Shown here piece by piece: positions 27,295 to 35,255 of a stretch of DNA of 64,000 nucleotides. The stretch's first letter is position 1, and every line of letters starts with the position of its first letter. This stretch comes from Terasakiispira papahanaumokuakeensis (lineage in GTDB: Bacteria; Pseudomonadota; Gammaproteobacteria; Pseudomonadales; Halomonadaceae). The DNA is taken from positions 1,273,649 through 1,337,648 of the forward strand of contig NZ_MDTQ01000001.1 of NCBI RefSeq assembly GCF_001709345.1, written 5' to 3'. A model generated the notes under the pieces. The model worked only from the letters and a program-made list of their open reading frames with translations. It was not told the DNA's origin and did not search any database. A program made the position numbers and the translations under genes.

Positions 27295-28534
27295 CTATAT
27301 ATCTCCCGGTGTAGCTGTAAGTAAATTCCCTTCTAAGTCTGTGACTATGGATAATTTATTTGTTTTTTCTCCCCCCCCACTTTTGAGCTAGACGCCCAAT
27401 AGGTTCGTCCATTTCAATGGTCCTTGCATAATTTCCAGTTTCTAAGCTCCTGGCTGGTGATTGTATGATCTCTTTAGACGATAGTAAGCCTTTTAACTCA
27501 TCTTCTGATATCGTGAATTGACTCTTATTTTGAGCCCTTGAACTATTAAAATGTCTGTTTAATGTATGTTCCCAGCCTTCATTAGAAACATTAATTCGTG
27601 ACTGTACTCTACCTGGCACCCTTCTCGCTGCGGAGCGGCCTAACTGCTTAGAAGCACTTGCAACATCTTCCGCGGCGTCACTTGTTCTGCCTACTTTACG
27701 CGCTGCGCGGAAGGGAGGGAAGATGGAGGCGATGGCGAGGCCTGTCATGCCTGCCGCGGCGCCGTATTGCCCGGTGGAGAGGAGTTGGGCGATGTTTTTG
27801 GCGTCGGTTAAGGTGCCTAATCCGGGGACGACGAGTTCGGCCACTGCTTGTGCTTGTTGGCCGTTGTGGGAGGCGTATTGCACTTGGCGTGCCGCTTCTG
27901 GGCGCAGGTTGTTGGCGCGGTTGGCGGCGTCGTCGACGTCGTATAACGCGTCGGTGAGGTCGCCTGCTCGGGCGGCTTCGTTTAAGTCTTCCTGCAGTTG
28001 CTGGGTATCAGCGTTCAGTCGGGTGACTTCGTCTTGTAATGCCAGCGCTTCCTCGTGGCTTTTGCCATTGGGGTTGTTGTTGAGTTGCTCGCGCAGGTCG
28101 GTGGCCCGCTGGTTGTATTGGCCCGCTTTTTGTTTGAGCTGTTCAGCTGTACTGAGTGTCTCTTCCTCTTCTTCCGGCTGGCTGGGTGTCGGCTGCGCCA
28201 ACATGGAGATGTCGGGTGGGCCTTCTTTGTCTTTCGGGAAGCAACTCCCGTCCAGGTTAATGGGGTCGGGTTGTGTATGGTAGTCGACGAAGGCGCAGCC
28301 GGGGGGATGCCGTCGAGGGTGGCTTTGCCTTGGCTGCCCAGTTGGCCGGTGCGGGTGCTGCCGTCGGGGAAGGTGGCTTGGTATTGGGCCAGGGCGACGG
28401 GTTCGTCGTTACCGTAGGTATGGTGCAGTTTGAGCTGAGTGTTTTCGGTGTCCGGCAGGGGCGGGAGTTCGTAGGCCTGCTGGGTCGGGCCGGTGAAGCT
28501 TTTCATGGCGCCGAAGAATTCCACTTTGCCAGGG
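27295..28534 (-). pseudogene. Displaced VgrG 3' fragment with toxin tail 4, two frameshifts
   Basis: A copy of the 3' end of vgrG starting at the segment GKVEFFGAMKSFTGP and running through the TTR-like extension, a coiled-coil linker and a toxin tail. There is no VgrG N-terminus. A G6 tract at 28301-28306 is one base shorter than in the other copies and breaks the frame. The open part (27356-28204) encodes the linker and a C-terminal domain beginning near INVSNEGWEHTLNRHF. A G8 tract (27371-27378) then shifts it to an early stop after GGRKNK. With seven G the frame would end GGEKTNKLSIVTDLEGNLLT-ATPGDI, a much more plausible toxin end, at 27295. The H...RH and KSQF pattern suggests an RNase-like polymorphic toxin, but I cannot name the family. 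Confidence 0.78.
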
Positions 28535-28540
28535 ACGGAG

Positions 28541-28640
28541 TCTGGCAAGTTTAAAGCCGAAACCTCATTTGGAGGACCGGTTGAAGTGCTGTGCTCAAGA
28601 ATATATTTAAAATGTCTCTTTTTCTTAATGATTGAGTTTT
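28541..28640 (-). pseudogene. Remnant of an immunity gene related to cassette 2
   Basis: About 100 bases that align with the first ~30 codons of the immunity gene at 30804-31232: both read ILE...TSTGP-NEVSALN. The remnant lacks a start codon and has lost one A in a run at 28609-28612. It is joined at 28535-28542 to the VgrG fragment of cassette 4. It shows that an older immunity gene stood here before the cassette was spliced in. Confidence 0.72.
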
Positions 28641-28744
28641 GTTTTGACTTGACTTGTTTGATTTTTTATGCCTGTTATTATTTAAATGAAAGGTTCTTCA
28701 GTCAAATAATGCGGTTAGTCTAAAATTTCAAATGATTTTGTATT

Positions 28745-28770
28745 CACTGCCCAGAAAAATCTGGGCAGTG
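28745..28770. terminator. Perfect 10-bp inverted repeat after immunity gene 3
   Basis: CACTGCCCAG-aaaaat-CTGGGCAGTG, four bases beyond the stop of the gene at 28774. The position suits a transcription terminator for the leftward transcript, although the bases after it are AT-rich, not a clean T-run. Confidence 0.6.
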
Positions 28771-28773
28771 AAT

Positions 28774-29514
28774 TTATTGGTTTGAAATATACTCCAAAGA
28801 GTTTCTGGCTTCCTCTGCAACTCCGGGGTTTTTGCTTAATGCGTACTGTTGCAATACAGTGAGAACTTCATGATTAGTACAATATTTTAATGCTTCTGCT
28901 ATATTAGCAGCGGAGTCTGGGGTAGACTTGGGCAAGGCTATGAATTTTTGAACTGTCTGCCAGCCTTTTTCAGAATCTAGTTTAGTTAAAACTGGTAAGA
29001 GCTGGCTGGCTTGGTAATATTTTTTATTGAGTAGGGTTTCCTTGATTGCATTTTCGACGGAGGGGATAAGTTCAATAAATTGATTTTTTAGTAAGCTATG
29101 TTTGAGTTTGGACTCAAAGAAATATTTAGGATAAATTGATAAGATCTTTTTAAAAATTCTTAGCATATTGCTCCTATCTCCTCCCGATAATCCGTACAAA
29201 TGAACTGCATATGATAACTCATCATATACATTGTCTTCATTTGTTATGCGATTCGGTGAAAAATCACTGTTTGAAACCTCCTCGTTGTTTACAATTTTTT
29301 CTAAGTTTTCAAGGCCGATATCTTTTCCCCAAGCAGTCAGAATCAACGTGGCTTGATATGATAGATAGTGATCAGACGAGTTCAATATTTTTGATAATAA
29401 CGGTACCCGTTCTTCTAAAGGGGGGTCAAGAAGTTGGACCTCATCAAGTCCAACAACGTCTCCAAATTCATCTGTATAAAGTGCTTTATATTCTTCAGAG
29501 TGAGGTGACAACAT
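28774..29514 (-). CDS. Putative immunity protein of toxin cassette 3, HEAT-like
   Basis: 246-residue, entirely helical-looking soluble protein. Helix pairs such as LSYQATLILTAWGKDIGLENLE and GVAEEARNSLEYISNQ recall HEAT-type repeats. No signal peptide. A good ribosome site (CTGGAG, six bases before the ATG) lies in the 17-bp gap after the toxin 3 stop. AT-rich composition and position directly behind a toxin tail support an immunity role. HEAT-like folds occur in immunity proteins, but this one is not identified by name. Confidence 0.7.
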   Translation of the reverse strand: MLSPHSEEYKALYTDEFGDVVGLDEVQLLDPPLEERVPLLSKILNSSDHYLSYQATLILTAWGKDIGLENLEKIVNNEEVSNSDFSPNRITNEDNVYDELSYAVHLYGLSGGDRSNMLRIFKKILSIYPKYFFESKLKHSLLKNQFIELIPSVENAIKETLLNKKYYQASQLLPVLTKLDSEKGWQTVQKFIALPKSTPDSAANIAEALKYCTNHEVLTVLQQYALSKNPGVAEEARNSLEYISNQ

Positions 29515-29531
29515 ACGGTCTCCAGTAATTT

Positions 29532-30516
29532 TTATTTAAAATTCAAATATTGACTAGGCACAATACCTTTTACCAACACTTCTTGATCTCGAATAGAGTT
29601 GCTCCTACTGAGTCTTGCTGCATCTAGTCGTTCTAAGTTCTTTGTCGATGGATGGCTATCATATCTTATCTGAGCTTTTTGAACGGCATCGTCGTGAATT
29701 TTCAACAAGTTGTTGTGGTCAACGACTTCAACATCATTAACTAATCCATTGTCGATGTCTGATTGCAAACGTTTTACATCTAACGAGAAAGACGTGTCAC
29801 CGTATGACTTCCCAGAGGTTTGGGAAGATGAGAATGATGTATACGGGCTATCACTTTTGCGGGGCTCTGATCCTCTAATATGGTCAATGACTGTTGCTTT
29901 TCCATTAGGGTTGGCTGGAACCAAGTTTCCGTTATCATCGATATAAGACTTCAACCGCCCTCGTTTAGCACCTTGGCGTGCTCGGAAATTGTTATCACTT
30001 CGGAAAATAAGATCATCAGTATTGTTTTTACGTTCTACCCGGCCTGCCGCACTTGCTACATCTTCCGCTGCGTCACTTGTTCTGCCTACTTTACGCGCTG
30101 CGCGGAAGGGAGGGAAGATGGAGGCGATGGCGAGGCCTGTCATGCCTGCCGCGGCGCCGTATTGCCCGGTGGAGAGGAGTTGGGCGATGTCTTTGGCGTC
30201 GGTTAAGGTGCCGAATCCGGGGACGACGAGTTCGGCGACTTCACGTGCTTGTTGGCCGTTGGGGGAGGCGTATTGTACTTGGCGTGCCGCTTCTGGGCGC
30301 AGGTTTTTGGCGCGGTTGGCGGCGTCGTCGACGTCGTATAACGCTTTAGGGAGGTCGCTGCCGGTAATTTCGCCTGATCGAACGGCTTCGTTTAAGTCTT
30401 GCCGCAGTTGCTGGGCATCCGCGTTAAGTCGGGTGACTTCGTCCTGTAACGCAAGGGCTTCCTTGTGGCTTCTGCCATTGGGGTTGTTGTTGAGTTGTTC
30501 TCTCAAGTCAGTACAG
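29532..30516 (-). pseudogene. Displaced VgrG linker with toxin tail 3, no start codon
   Basis: This fragment begins inside the VgrG linker (codons TDLREQLNNNPNG) and has no VgrG core and no supported start: upstream in frame there is a TAA at once, and the only early option is a TTG at 30506. The linker is coiled coil plus a small hydrophobic TG-containing region (AAAGMTGLAIASIFPPFRAA). After the conserved DAAEDVASA comes a new tail of about 170 residues: FRSDNNFRARQ, SPYTSFSSSQTSGKSYGDTS and a C-terminal RDQEVLVKGIVPSQYL. The order R, S-T-S-like, E is reminiscent of ADP-ribosyltransferase toxins; that assignment is tentative. The reading frame of the tail is intact. Confidence 0.75.
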
Positions 30517-30803
30517 TACCGAAAGGGTTTTTATATCATGGCACTGCTACCCAGTATTGAGACGGCTGTTGTTATTGGCATGCATTATGACAAACATGCA
30601 ATCATAAAAGAAAAGCCCAGCTCATGCATGAACAGGGCTTTGTATTCTATCAATCTGAAAATGGCGTTGGCTTATCGCTGCAATTTCTGGTGACTACTTA
30701 GTCTGCCATAGTTAATCTCAGTCTTTTGCTAATTCCTAGGCTACCTTTAGCCAAGCATCAAAGATCCCTGATCTTCTCTTATACCTACTAACTGGAAGAT
30801 ACA
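30517..30803. other. Spacer between cassette 3 and immunity gene 2
   Basis: About 290 AT-rich bases with no supported gene. It contains the terminator at 30612-30641 and the sharp edge where homology to the VgrG linker stops (about 30517). Confidence 0.5.
30604..30641 (-). terminator. Terminator behind immunity gene 2
   Basis: On the minus strand AAAGCCC...GGGCTTT forms a 7-bp stem, the loop contains the palindrome TCATGCATGA, and a T-rich tail (TTCTTTTATG) follows. It would end the leftward vgrG-toxin 2-immunity 2 transcript before cassette 3. Confidence 0.7.
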
Positions 30804-31232
30804 TTACTCAGTCCACATGCTGATGAATTCTTGATTGCCTGAAGACTTAGTCAGCCAGATAAAAAAATCTATGAAGTCTTCTTCCGCCCAAGGATCTATA
30901 TCTATATCATCCCAATGGTCATATTTTAGATCAATTTTTATCTCTCCGTTATAAGTGAGTCTAAAATAGTGCTGTTCTTTTCCTTTTGAGTGCTCAAATT
31001 TCACTTTGGGGTCGTTTAATAAAATTTTTTGATTGTTAAAAAAGAAGCATGGTCCATCTGGTGTGGCATATACTCCATAATAAATTTTATCTAGTTTGAT
31101 GTAGTTGCCTAGTTTTTCAATTTTTTTCTCTGGCACGTTTAAGGCCGAAACTTCATTTAGAGGGCCGGTTGAAGTATCGTACTCAAGAATATAGTTAAAA
31201 ATATCTCTGTTTCTTAATAATTTAGTGCTCAT
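30804..31232 (-). CDS. Putative immunity protein of toxin cassette 2
   Basis: 142-residue acidic soluble protein, AT-rich. Its ATG shares one base with the toxin 2 stop codon (TAATG), so the two are translationally coupled. I do not recognise the family. The mid-part KIDLKYDHWDDIDIDPWAEE and the aromatic C-terminus are notable. A degraded paralogue of its first 30 codons lies at 28541-28640. The immunity role follows from coupling to the toxin tail. Confidence 0.75.
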   Translation of the reverse strand: MSTKLLRNRDIFNYILEYDTSTGPLNEVSALNVPEKKIEKLGNYIKLDKIYYGVYATPDGPCFFFNNQKILLNDPKVKFEHSKGKEQHYFRLTYNGEIKIDLKYDHWDDIDIDPWAEEDFIDFFIWLTKSSGNQEFISMWTE

Positions 31233-34200
31233 TAGTTGATTCCGTCTAATAAATGTATGTGCTTTTGTATGTAGTCATCTGGTTGTTTTGATAACCATTT
31301 GCCAAACCCATCAAGTAATTTGTTTACATCAGGATTCGGTCGTGAAGCACTTTCAACTATTTGAGAATAAGTTTTACCTCTTTGAGCCAGTACATCCACG
31401 TTAGGCCCTAAAGGATCGCCGTAACGTTTAAGGTTAACATCATATATATAGTCTCGTAATGGTTCTGGAGTGAGATTTTTATACTCAACACCCAGCTGGC
31501 GACGGGCATTATTTGCCCTCTCTGCCAGTGCTTTTTCTGAGCCAGGCAAATTAGCCATATTTGCTACCGCCTTATCTCGAATAGAATGATCAGTGAGACC
31601 CTGTTGATATTTTGCCAGTTCAGCAACTTTAGCTTCGTACTCTTGGCGCAATGGGTTATTTTTTATATCACTTCCCAAGCGGGATATTAATTGTTGCTCC
31701 AGTTCAGCACGGTTCGAAGCAGTCACGACCCTAGAACTGCTTGGAACCTCATCAACCCGCTTTGCCGCACTTGCTACATCTTCCGCTGCGTCACTTGTTC
31801 TGCCTACTTTACGCGCTGCGCGGGCGAGTGGGAAGATGGAGGCGATGGCGAGGCCTGTCATGCCTGCCGCGGCGCCGTATTGCCCGGTGGAGAGGAGTTG
31901 GGCGATGTCTTTGGCGTCGGTTAAGGTGCCGAATCCGGGGACGACGAGTTCGGCGACTTCACGTGCTTGTTGGCCGTTGGGGGAGGCGTATTGTACTTGG
32001 CGTGCCGCTTCTGGGCGCAGGTTGTTGGCGCGGTTGGCGGCGTCGTCGACGTCGTATAACGCGTCGGTAAGGTCGCTGCCGGTGATTTCGCCTGATCGTG
32101 CCGCTTCGTTTAAGTCTTCCCGTAGTTGTTGGGTATCAGCGTTAAGCTGGGTGACTTGGTCTTGTAATGCCAGCGCTTCCTCGTGGCTTTTGCCGTCGGG
32201 GTTGTTGTTGAGTTGCTCGCGCAGGTCGGTGGCCCGCTGGTTGTATTGGCCCGCTTTTTGTTTGAGCTGTTCAGCTGTACTGAGTGTCTCTTCCTCTTCT
32301 TCCGGCTGGCTGGAGGAAGGTTGTGACAACATGGAGATGTCGGGCGGGCCTTCTTTGGGTTTGTTCCAGGGTTTGCCCTCGGGGTTAATGGGGTCGGGTT
32401 GTGTATGGTAGTCGACGAAGGCGCAGCCGGGGGGGACGCCGTCGAGGGTGGCTTTGCCTTGGTTGTCCAGTTGGCCGGTGCGTGTGCTGCCGTCGGGGAA
32501 GGTGGCTTGGTATTGGGCCAGGGCGACGGGTTCGTCGTTACCGTAAGTGTGGTGTAGTTTGAGCTGAGTGTTTTCGGTGTCCGGCAGGGGTGGGAGTTCG
32601 TAGGCCTGCTGAGTCGGGCCGGTGAAGCTTTTCATGGCGCCGAAGAATTCCACTTTGCCCGGGGCGTGGAGTTCGATGTTGCCACCTTTGATGCGGACAT
32701 AAGCGCCGCCGCTGACGAGCAGGACTTCTTCCGCCGCCGCCAGGTCGATGTTGCTTTCGGTGGAGGTAGTGGTGTTGTCCTGTTTGGAGGTCAGTTCCAG
32801 GTTGTCGCTTTGAGCCTGAATCTCGACTTTTTGCTTGCCTGCGAAGAGTTTGATCCCAGCTTTTTCAACGAATAGCGAGAGTTTTTCGCGCGCAGCGGCG
32901 ACCCAGTTTTTGCCCTGGCTGAAGTTCATGTCTTGCCCGGTGGTGGCACTGAAATCGTGGGTTTGGGCAAAGTGCAGGGATTCCGGGGTGCTCAGGGTGA
33001 TGCCTGCCGGGGAGGCGAGGTGCAGCCAGGGGGCATCTAGGCCTTTGACTTGACCCTTGCCGCCACCATCGGTGGCCCCTTGAGCGGAGGTTTGATCGCC
33101 GCCGCCACCGCTGCGACCGTAAGTGGGGGTGGTGTGGTCGCTGGCGGTTTTTAAGTTGTCTTTAGCGGTCAGGGCCTCGGCGTTATGGGCCGTGGCGCTG
33201 TTGCTGAGGCTGTTTTTCAACTCATAGGCCGCATCCAGCTGGGTTTTGACTGGATCCAGTTCGAGCTGTTCACCGGCGGCTTCAGGCTGGCCAAAGCTGG
33301 TCAGGTAAAGGCCTTTGTTGGCCCGCACACTGCCGTAGGCATCGGTACGCAGATCAAAACCGGTACCGCGAAAAGCGCCACGGAAGTTGCCTTGCTGATG
33401 AATCAGATAACCCAAGTTAAGTTGGGTTTTTTTCTGTTCAGAGTTGAGCTTGATGCGTTCCTGGTCGGTGGCGTCGTCGAGCACCAGCTCGTTAAATAAA
33501 CCGCCGCGATAGGTCTTACTTTTAAACCCGCTGAACAAGCCATTGCTGTGCCATTCCGGGGTTTGTTCGCCGTTATAAATGCGGCCGGTAATCAGCGGGC
33601 GGTCAACATCGCCTTCGAGAAAATCGACCAGCACTTCCTGCCCGATGCGAGGGGTAAACACACCGCCCCACTGAGTACCGGCGTTATTTTGCGCCACTCG
33701 CAACCAGCAGCTGTCATGATCATTGCGCTGGCCTTGTCGATCCCAATGGAAGTGAGCTTTGACGCGATTCAAGTGATCGCTGTAGACCTCTTCGCCTTCA
33801 GGCCCGACGATAATCGCGGTTTGTGGGCCACTGACAACCGGGCGTGGGTGGCGCAAGGGGTTGCGAAACGCATGGGTGCGTCGTTGGGCTTCGAAGTCGA
33901 TCAGGAAGTGACCGGTCCCGCCGGTGCGATAAGCGTCGGCCTGAGCCTCATCGGTATCGTTTTCCGGGTCTTCTTGGGTTAAGCCATGGGCTTCTTTGGC
34001 GGCTTGGATTTCCGTTTGCAAACTGCCTGGCATCGGTTTGAGCTGGGCGGTCATCGGCAAGCTGTTTTCGGCGTGAATAGAGAGGCCCAGAATCAGAAAT
34101 TCGCGCTCTTCACCACCGCCGGTGTCATGTCGGCTATGTTGGGTCAGCTCAAACCAAGCCCCGGTGCTGAGGTGGCGGATGCCGCCTGCGCCATAGAAGC

Positions 34201-34558
34201 GCTTGGCCCGAGATTCATGGGCCTCTAACCGGTTATCGACCAAGCGTTCGCCACGGTCGAATTCATGGTAGTAATATTCCCCGGCATAGTCGTACAGCTC
34301 GGTTTCCGGCAGGTTGCCTTGATCATCCTGAGTGTCGAGCGTTGTCCGTTTTTCAAGCGGCGGTTGCTTGTAATCAAAACTGCCAACGGTGACGCGTTTA
34401 GGCTGCAAACGGCGGACACCACGCCATTGCGTAATGGTGTCTTCGGTTTCCGTTGCATCCTGACGGTGGAAGCGAATTTGTTGCGGGCTGACCGGGGTAC
34501 AGGTATCGACATCATCGGTGATAATATTGCCATCGACATAGCTGTGTACTGGCGGCAT
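31232..34558 (-). CDS. VgrG copy lacking the N-terminus, with toxin tail 2
   Basis: Second VgrG-like frame. From TDDVDTC onward it is nearly identical to the complete VgrG (from its residue ~200), but the gp27-like N-terminal ~197 residues are absent and replaced by about 20 unrelated codons. Starts could be ATG 34558 or TTG 34594; neither has a convincing ribosome site. It keeps the gp5-like core, DUF2345 needle, TTR-like segment, coiled-coil linker and TG hydrophobic region. After DAAEDVASAAKRV a distinct toxin tail of about 180 residues follows, with PEPLRDYIYDVNLKRYGDPL and a Lys/Asp-rich C-terminus; I cannot name it. Without its N-terminus it should not trimerise as a normal spike. Probably a silent cassette, possibly still translated. 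Confidence 0.8.
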   Translation of the reverse strand: MPPVHSYVDGNIITDDVDTCTPVSPQQIRFHRQDATETEDTITQWRGVRRLQPKRVTVGSFDYKQPPLEKRTTLDTQDDQGNLPETELYDYAGEYYYHEFDRGERLVDNRLEAHESRAKRFYGAGGIRHLSTGAWFELTQHSRHDTGGGEEREFLILGLSIHAENSLPMTAQLKPMPGSLQTEIQAAKEAHGLTQEDPENDTDEAQADAYRTGGTGHFLIDFEAQRRTHAFRNPLRHPRPVVSGPQTAIIVGPEGEEVYSDHLNRVKAHFHWDRQGQRNDHDSCWLRVAQNNAGTQWGGVFTPRIGQEVLVDFLEGDVDRPLITGRIYNGEQTPEWHSNGLFSGFKSKTYRGGLFNELVLDDATDQERIKLNSEQKKTQLNLGYLIHQQGNFRGAFRGTGFDLRTDAYGSVRANKGLYLTSFGQPEAAGEQLELDPVKTQLDAAYELKNSLSNSATAHNAEALTAKDNLKTASDHTTPTYGRSGGGGDQTSAQGATDGGGKGQVKGLDAPWLHLASPAGITLSTPESLHFAQTHDFSATTGQDMNFSQGKNWVAAAREKLSLFVEKAGIKLFAGKQKVEIQAQSDNLELTSKQDNTTTSTESNIDLAAAEEVLLVSGGAYVRIKGGNIELHAPGKVEFFGAMKSFTGPTQQAYELPPLPDTENTQLKLHHTYGNDEPVALAQYQATFPDGSTRTGQLDNQGKATLDGVPPGCAFVDYHTQPDPINPEGKPWNKPKEGPPDISMLSQPSSSQPEEEEETLSTAEQLKQKAGQYNQRATDLREQLNNNPDGKSHEEALALQDQVTQLNADTQQLREDLNEAARSGEITGSDLTDALYDVDDAANRANNLRPEAARQVQYASPNGQQAREVAELVVPGFGTLTDAKDIAQLLSTGQYGAAAGMTGLAIASIFPLARAARKVGRTSDAAEDVASAAKRVDEVPSSSRVVTASNRAELEQQLISRLGSDIKNNPLRQEYEAKVAELAKYQQGLTDHSIRDKAVANMANLPGSEKALAERANNARRQLGVEYKNLTPEPLRDYIYDVNLKRYGDPLGPNVDVLAQRGKTYSQIVESASRPNPDVNKLLDGFGKWLSKQPDDYIQKHIHLLDGIN

Positions 34559-34610
34559 ACTTAAAAATACAGCTAGCCAACTTTCAGTAAGCAACTAAAG
34601 AGTGTCAGAT

Positions 34611-34910
34611 ATGAACTACTCAAAAGATGAACTTATGCAATGCATCTGCGAAAGCATGGCAGACTCATTGCCTAGTAACTGGCAAAGCGCTTATATGCAA
34701 GCATCAATTAGTGGTAATGAGCTGGATGCTAACTTTCGTTATACCGACAGTGAGACAGAAACTGAAAAGCCTTTCCAGCCGGATAATTGCATTGCACCTA
34801 TGAATGCAGCGAAGGAGTTACAGGCACTAATGAAGGCCGAAGGAAATACGTGGAATACCGTCACTGTTAGAATAACGAGCGACGGTAAATTTGAGGTTTT
34901 TACACAGTAG
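34611..34910 (+). CDS. YezG/DUF600-like immunity protein, inverted
   Basis: About 99 residues, transcribed opposite to all its neighbours. The pattern ...LPSNWQSAYMQASI..., ...KPFQPDN... and a closing W-x-T-V-T-V-R-I-x-x-D-G-K-F-E-V recalls the DUF600/YezG family of immunity proteins that protect against nuclease-type LXG toxins. It resembles the immunity gene at 34937-35254, with which it converges. I chose the ATG at 34611, eight bases after AAGAG; a GTG at 34602 is possible. It may be a spare immunity gene left by recombination at the broken VgrG end. Confidence 0.66.
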   Translation: MNYSKDELMQCICESMADSLPSNWQSAYMQASISGNELDANFRYTDSETETEKPFQPDNCIAPMNAAKELQALMKAEGNTWNTVTVRITSDGKFEVFTQ

Positions 34911-34919
34911 GAATATATC

Positions 34920-34942
34920 GGCTAACTGTCAAAAAGTTAGCC
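34920..34942. terminator. Hairpin between convergent immunity genes
   Basis: GGCTAACT-gtcaaaa-AGTTAGCC, an 8-bp perfect stem between the two convergent small genes; it overlaps the last codons of the leftward one. AT-rich flanks on both sides fit a shared bidirectional terminator, though neither side has a clean T-run. Confidence 0.6.
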
Positions 34943-35254
34943 GCCTAATATATTCGGGTCTCCATACTCGTATTCAATTTTAGCTGAATGATCTTTGTGA
35001 ACAGTTAAAATTAATACGCTCCAAGGCTTGTCCAGTTTTGGATGACTTTTTGATCGATAGTTATCAAAAAAATCCATCAAATCAAAACTACCAAAGTTAA
35101 ATGGTTGCCAGTCCTGCTTATCATTAACTCTAGAGTATGTTTTGATTTTCATGGCGCCATCAAAGTATTGATAGCGCACTTGTAATTCAGACCAGTTCTC
35201 AGGAGCCTTTTTTAGAAGCAAGTTAATGGCTGTTTTAAATTCTTGTTTGCTCAA
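34937..35254 (-). CDS. Immunity protein for the VgrG nuclease toxin, YezG/DUF600-like
   Basis: 105-residue soluble protein. It begins with TTG at 35254, placed just after the toxin stop; GGAGG lies at the ideal distance inside the last toxin codons, so translation is coupled. The sequence (EFKTAINLLLKKAPENWSEL, DKPWSVLILTVHKDHSAKIE) resembles DUF600/YezG-type immunity proteins, known to pair with nuclease toxins of the type seen at the end of this VgrG. The pairing therefore agrees on both sides. Confidence 0.78.
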   Translation of the reverse strand: MSKQEFKTAINLLLKKAPENWSELQVRYQYFDGAMKIKTYSRVNDKQDWQPFNFGSFDLMDFFDNYRSKSHPKLDKPWSVLILTVHKDHSAKIEYEYGDPNILGG

Positions 35255-35255
35255 T

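Noticed and set aside
30053-30349. Open frames on the plus strand opposite the VgrG linkers (also near 27658-28283 and 31691-32411), giving Arg/Trp/Gly-rich or Ala/Ser-rich proteins
   Set aside because: They repeat wherever the linker repeats, are unlike any protein, and are antisense shadows of the GC-rich Ala/Asp codons of the VgrG linker.
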